NCBI RefSeq assembly: GCF_902825235.1
Contig: NZ_CADEAJ010000006.1
Coordinates: 1 to 64,000 of the forward strand
Direction of reading: 5' to 3'
DNA length: 64,000 nt
Origin: Bartonella vinsonii subsp. vinsonii
GTDB taxonomy: Bacteria > Pseudomonadota > Alphaproteobacteria > Rhizobiales > Rhizobiaceae
Below the pieces are notes generated by a model. The model was not told the origin of the DNA, ran no database searches, and saw nothing but the letters and a program-made list of their open reading frames with translations. The translations under genes and the position numbers were made by a program. Positions 62,714 to 64,000 of this stretch are shown in pieces (within the stretch, counting starts at the first letter, position 1; each line of letters starts with the position of its first letter).

Positions 62714-62727
62714 TTTTATGTGTTTTT

Positions 62728-64000
62728 ATGGTTAGAAATTGTCTTTCTATTGTTCTTGCAGGGGGTGAGGGGACGCGTATGAAGTCGTCTCTTCCTAAAG
62801 TACTGCATAAAATTGCTGGATTACCTCTTATATGCCATGTTCTCAAACAAATAGAATTGGCAGGCATTTCACAATTAGCAGTTGTTGTGGGGTTTGGTGC
62901 TGAAGATGTCACTGAAATTGTTCAATCATTTGTAAAAAATGCAATGATTTTTGAACAAAAAGAACGTTTAGGAACGGCTCATGCTGCTCTTTGTGCGCGT
63001 CCAGCTTTGCAAAAAGGGACGGATGATGTTCTTATTGTTTTTGGTGACACGCCTTTGATTGAGCAAGATTCATTGCTGAAGATTCGTGCGCAGCTTGCTG
63101 AGGGAGTTGATGTTGTTGTTGCTGGTTTTTATGCTTCAGATCCAACAGGTTATGGGCGTCTTCTTGAGAAAAATGGTAAAGTTATCGCGATTGTAGAAGA
63201 AAAAGATGCAAGTGATGAAGAGAGAAAAATTTCTTTTTGTAATGGTGGAATAATGGCCATTAATGGAAAGCATGCACTTTCTCTTTTAGAGAAGGTTGAT
63301 AATCATAATTTGAAACAAGAATATTATTTAACGGATATTGTTTCTATTGCGGCACGTGAAGGATTGGATGTTCGAGTCGTTGAAGTACCTTTTGATAATG
63401 TTATAGGGATTAATAACTGTTTGGAGCTTTCTGATGCTGATGCTGTGTGGCAAAAGCGCAAAGCACACGCTCTCATATTGTCTGGTGTTACGATTCTTAA
63501 ACCAGAAACTGTTTATTTTTCTTATGATACAGAAATTGAACCAGATGTCGTCATTGAGCCAAATGTTTATTTTGGGCTGGGAGTAAAAGTACATTCTGGT
63601 GCAGTGATTCATGCATTTAGTTATCTAGAAGGAGCGGTGGTTGGTGCGAATGCGCAGATTGGTCCTTATGCACGTTTGCGTCCTGGAACAGAGTTAGCAC
63701 GATCCGTAAAGGTTGGGAACTTTTGTGAAATTAAACAAGCAAAAGTAGGAGAGGCTACTAAAATTAATCATTTAAGTTATATTGGCGATGCAGAAATTGG
63801 TACAGGGAGTAATATTGGAGCTGGTACGATCACTTGCAATTATGATGGGTTTCACAAATATAAAACTCAGATTGGCGATAATGCCTTTATTGGTTCTAAT
63901 TCAGCACTTATTGCTCCCTTAATTATTGGAAAAAGTTCTTATATTGCTTCAGGAAGTGTTATCACTGAAAATGTCCCTATAAACAGTATAGCTTTTGGGC
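62728..64000 (+). CDS. glmU: Bifunctional UDP-GlcNAc pyrophosphorylase / GlcN-1-P acetyltransferase (partial)
   Basis: The reading frame from the ATG at 62728 stays open to the window end and gives about 424 residues of GlmU. The N-terminal uridylyltransferase domain has [18 protein letters not shown] and, later, GDTPLI and NGGIMAIN. The C-terminal left-handed beta-helix, with hexapeptide repeats, carries [20 protein letters not shown] and [15 protein letters not shown]. It makes UDP-GlcNAc for peptidoglycan and LPS. The last part lies outside the window. Confidence 0.96.
   Translation, partial: MVRNCLSIVLAGGEGTRMKSSLPKVLHKIAGLPLICHVLKQIELAGISQLAVVVGFGAEDVTEIVQSFVKNAMIFEQKERLGTAHAALCARPALQKGTDDVLIVFGDTPLIEQDSLLKIRAQLAEGVDVVVAGFYASDPTGYGRLLEKNGKVIAIVEEKDASDEERKISFCNGGIMAINGKHALSLLEKVDNHNLKQEYYLTDIVSIAAREGLDVRVVEVPFDNVIGINNCLELSDADAVWQKRKAHALILSGVTILKPETVYFSYDTEIEPDVVIEPNVYFGLGVKVHSGAVIHAFSYLEGAVVGANAQIGPYARLRPGTELARSVKVGNFCEIKQAKVGEATKINHLSYIGDAEIGTGSNIGAGTITCNYDGFHKYKTQIGDNAFIGSNSALIAPLIIGKSSYIASGSVITENVPINSIAFG

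Overview
The window looks like chromosomal DNA of an AT-rich alphaproteobacterium of the Rhizobiales, most probably a Bartonella. The grounds are an unbroken S10-spc-alpha ribosomal super-operon, Rhizobiales-type gene neighbours (dgt-argS-SPOR protein next to an ErpA-like gene; coaD-cyclophilin-cyclophilin-tgt; glnB-glnA; an NdvA-type glucan exporter), short AT-rich intergenic spacers with visible decay, and a GyrA that naturally carries Ala where E. coli has Ser83. The genus is inferred from the look of the proteins; no search was run.

Layout. 1-14534: end of tuf, then rpsJ to rplQ with secY, adk and rpoA, closed by a clear rho-independent terminator. 14808-21702: an HtrA/Do-type periplasmic protease, rarA, recA and alaS. 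21797-23586: ndvA on the minus strand, broken by two frameshifts and one in-frame stop. 23791-24774: an RluA-family pseudouridine synthase. 25001-29404: an accessory segment with an IS200/IS605 tnpA remnant followed by four co-directional genes: a BacA-like (prephenate decarboxylase-like) protein, a DUF6421-like protein split by a frameshift at a C6 tract, an EamA/DMT exporter and an ATP-grasp ligase resembling the amino-acid ligase BacD. 29795-36322: atp12, an exported hypothetical protein, glnA, glnB and uvrA. 36514-43962: a decayed partial copy of ssb, then ssb, gyrA, coaD, two cyclophilins, a tyrosine-recombinase remnant and tgt. 43963-48667: structured intergenic DNA, two convergent MFS transporters and icd. 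48668-54020: gene-poor DNA with tRNA-Glu(TTC), then hom, glpX and ilvE. 54322-64000: a small membrane protein, a large SPOR-domain protein, argS, dgt, an ErpA-like carrier, an exported repeat protein, ccdA and the start of glmU.

How the genes work together. Most of the window is housekeeping: translation, protein export, transcription, DNA repair and supercoiling, nitrogen assimilation (glnB-glnA), CoA synthesis, amino-acid synthesis (hom, ilvE), gluconeogenesis (glpX) and UDP-GlcNAc synthesis (glmU).

The most unusual part is the BacA / DUF6421 / exporter / ATP-grasp set. Prephenate decarboxylation (BacA), peptide ligation (BacD) and efflux (BacE) are the first, last and self-protection steps of bacilysin-type dipeptide antibiotic synthesis in Bacillus. 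Here equivalents of those three roles sit with a DUF6421 protein, and without BacB, BacC, BacF or BacG. A small transferred pathway for a modified amino acid or dipeptide is a reasonable hypothesis, perhaps switched off or phase-variable through the C6 tract. Decay elsewhere (ndvA, the ssb copy, the IS and integrase remnants, a TGT that has lost three of its four usual zinc ligands, and no queA beside it) fits a genome under reduction.
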